Assembly (NCBI RefSeq): GCF_003286085.1
Contig: NW_020825289.1
Span: 2,418,001 to 2,482,000, forward strand
Direction: 5' to 3'
Source of the DNA: Drosophila persimilis
Taxonomy: Eukaryota > Arthropoda > Insecta > Diptera > Drosophilidae
Length of the DNA: 64,000 nucleotides
Shown here in pieces: positions 63,575-64,000 of the stretch. The notes beneath the pieces were generated by a model. The model made no database searches, was not told the origin of the DNA, and saw nothing but the letters and a program-made list of their open reading frames with translations. The translations under genes were made by a program, and so were the position numbers. Within the stretch, counting starts at the first letter, position 1. Each line of letters opens with the position of its first letter.

Positions 63575-64000
63575 TACTCCCCCCGTTGGGAGCTAGTCTC
63601 TCAACAGATTCCTTAAGGGGCAGCAAACATAGCCGAGTGACGGCCCTCCTGATGTTTCCCGAGGATGTCTTCAGGTCAGCGACGCGACACACTCCGTCCT
63701 TGCCCCAAACGACATCGACCACTCTAGCCAGTGGCCAACGCATTGGAGGAAGATTTTCGTCCTTCACCAGAACGAGGTCGTTCTTGCAGATGTTTTGCGC
63801 GGGGGTACGCCACTTCGCGCGCTCTTGCAAAAGAGTGAGATACTCTTCGCGCCAACGGCTCCAAAATATTTGTTGTAGTTGGGTGACCCGCTGCCAGCTA
63901 TCCAGACGATTGTAGTTCAGCTTCGTTAGGTCAGGCTCGAGGATTTGCTCATGGGGGCCGCCTAAAAGCAGATGAGCAGGAGTCAAAACGTCTAAATCAT
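63575..64000 (-). CDS. pol: Third family B element: integrase C-terminus and polypurine tract, running off the window
   Basis: Open from the window edge: TPAHLLLGGPHEQILEPDLT to LLPLKESVERLAPNGG, followed by the tract ACGGGGGGAGTA next to the LTR. It is nearly identical to 57603-58000 but with the natural end intact. Partial. Confidence 0.9.

Overview
The window is wall-to-wall transposable elements of an insect, most likely a Drosophila species. I see no host gene, tRNA or rRNA. The case for Drosophila rests on BEL/Pao, 297/17.6-like, I-like, CR1-like and Helentron elements occurring together, and on a DINE-1/INE-1 element with its typical internal sequence and GGACAGAC microsatellite. The DINE-1 body reminds me of the ananassae lineage, but that is from memory and is not firm. 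Dense nesting on both strands suggests pericentromeric, dot-chromosome or piRNA-cluster-like heterochromatin.

Layout. 1-2823: 3' part of a decayed BEL/Pao element (family A) with its 3' LTR. 3212-24012: three tandem copies of a 4.8 kb composite unit (4798 bp where measurable). Each unit holds a CR1 LINE 5' piece (+), a CR1 3' piece (-), a 45 bp LTR scrap, the 3' end of a Helentron with its endonuclease (-), the LTR of a roo-like BEL element (-), an env remnant (-) and the end of that element's integrase (-). Copy 1 is split by a BEL element (family B, 6753-13150, TSD GCTAT). 23482-45103: the rest of the roo-like element on the minus strand. It is broken by a solo family A LTR (25911-26281), an I-like LINE with RNase H (26385-32993, 12 bp TSD) that itself carries a DINE-1 (31832-32960), and a young intact BEL element (family C, 33378-41856, TSD ATTAT). 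45104-50313: the N-terminal part of the Helentron RepHel gene (-), whose C-terminus is the endonuclease piece in the tandem units, so the roo-like element sits inside the Helentron. 50506-57284: a 297/17.6-like gypsy element (+) holding a CR1 LINE (-, about 51527-55302). 57285-64000: an inverted, truncated family B LTR, then two family B elements on the minus strand arranged head to tail and sharing one LTR.

Most interesting object. Element C has near-identical LTRs, a tRNA-Tyr-type primer binding site, a polypurine tract and an unbroken 1813-residue gag-pol. It also has an unbroken second ORF (33784-34731) downstream of pol, in the place where env sits in env-bearing retroelements. That ORF is not env-like: it encodes a second, divergent zinc-knuckle plus retropepsin-like module. 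Its start codon lies just after a strong candidate branch point and splice acceptor, which suggests a spliced subgenomic message.

Other points: the Helentron and the DINE-1 share the same 3' terminal structure, consistent with DINE-1 being its non-autonomous partner. The Helentron N-terminus has a 42-residue repeat. Family B gag and pol lie in different frames at the same place in both copies. All boundaries come from reading the sequence by eye; no alignment or database search was run.
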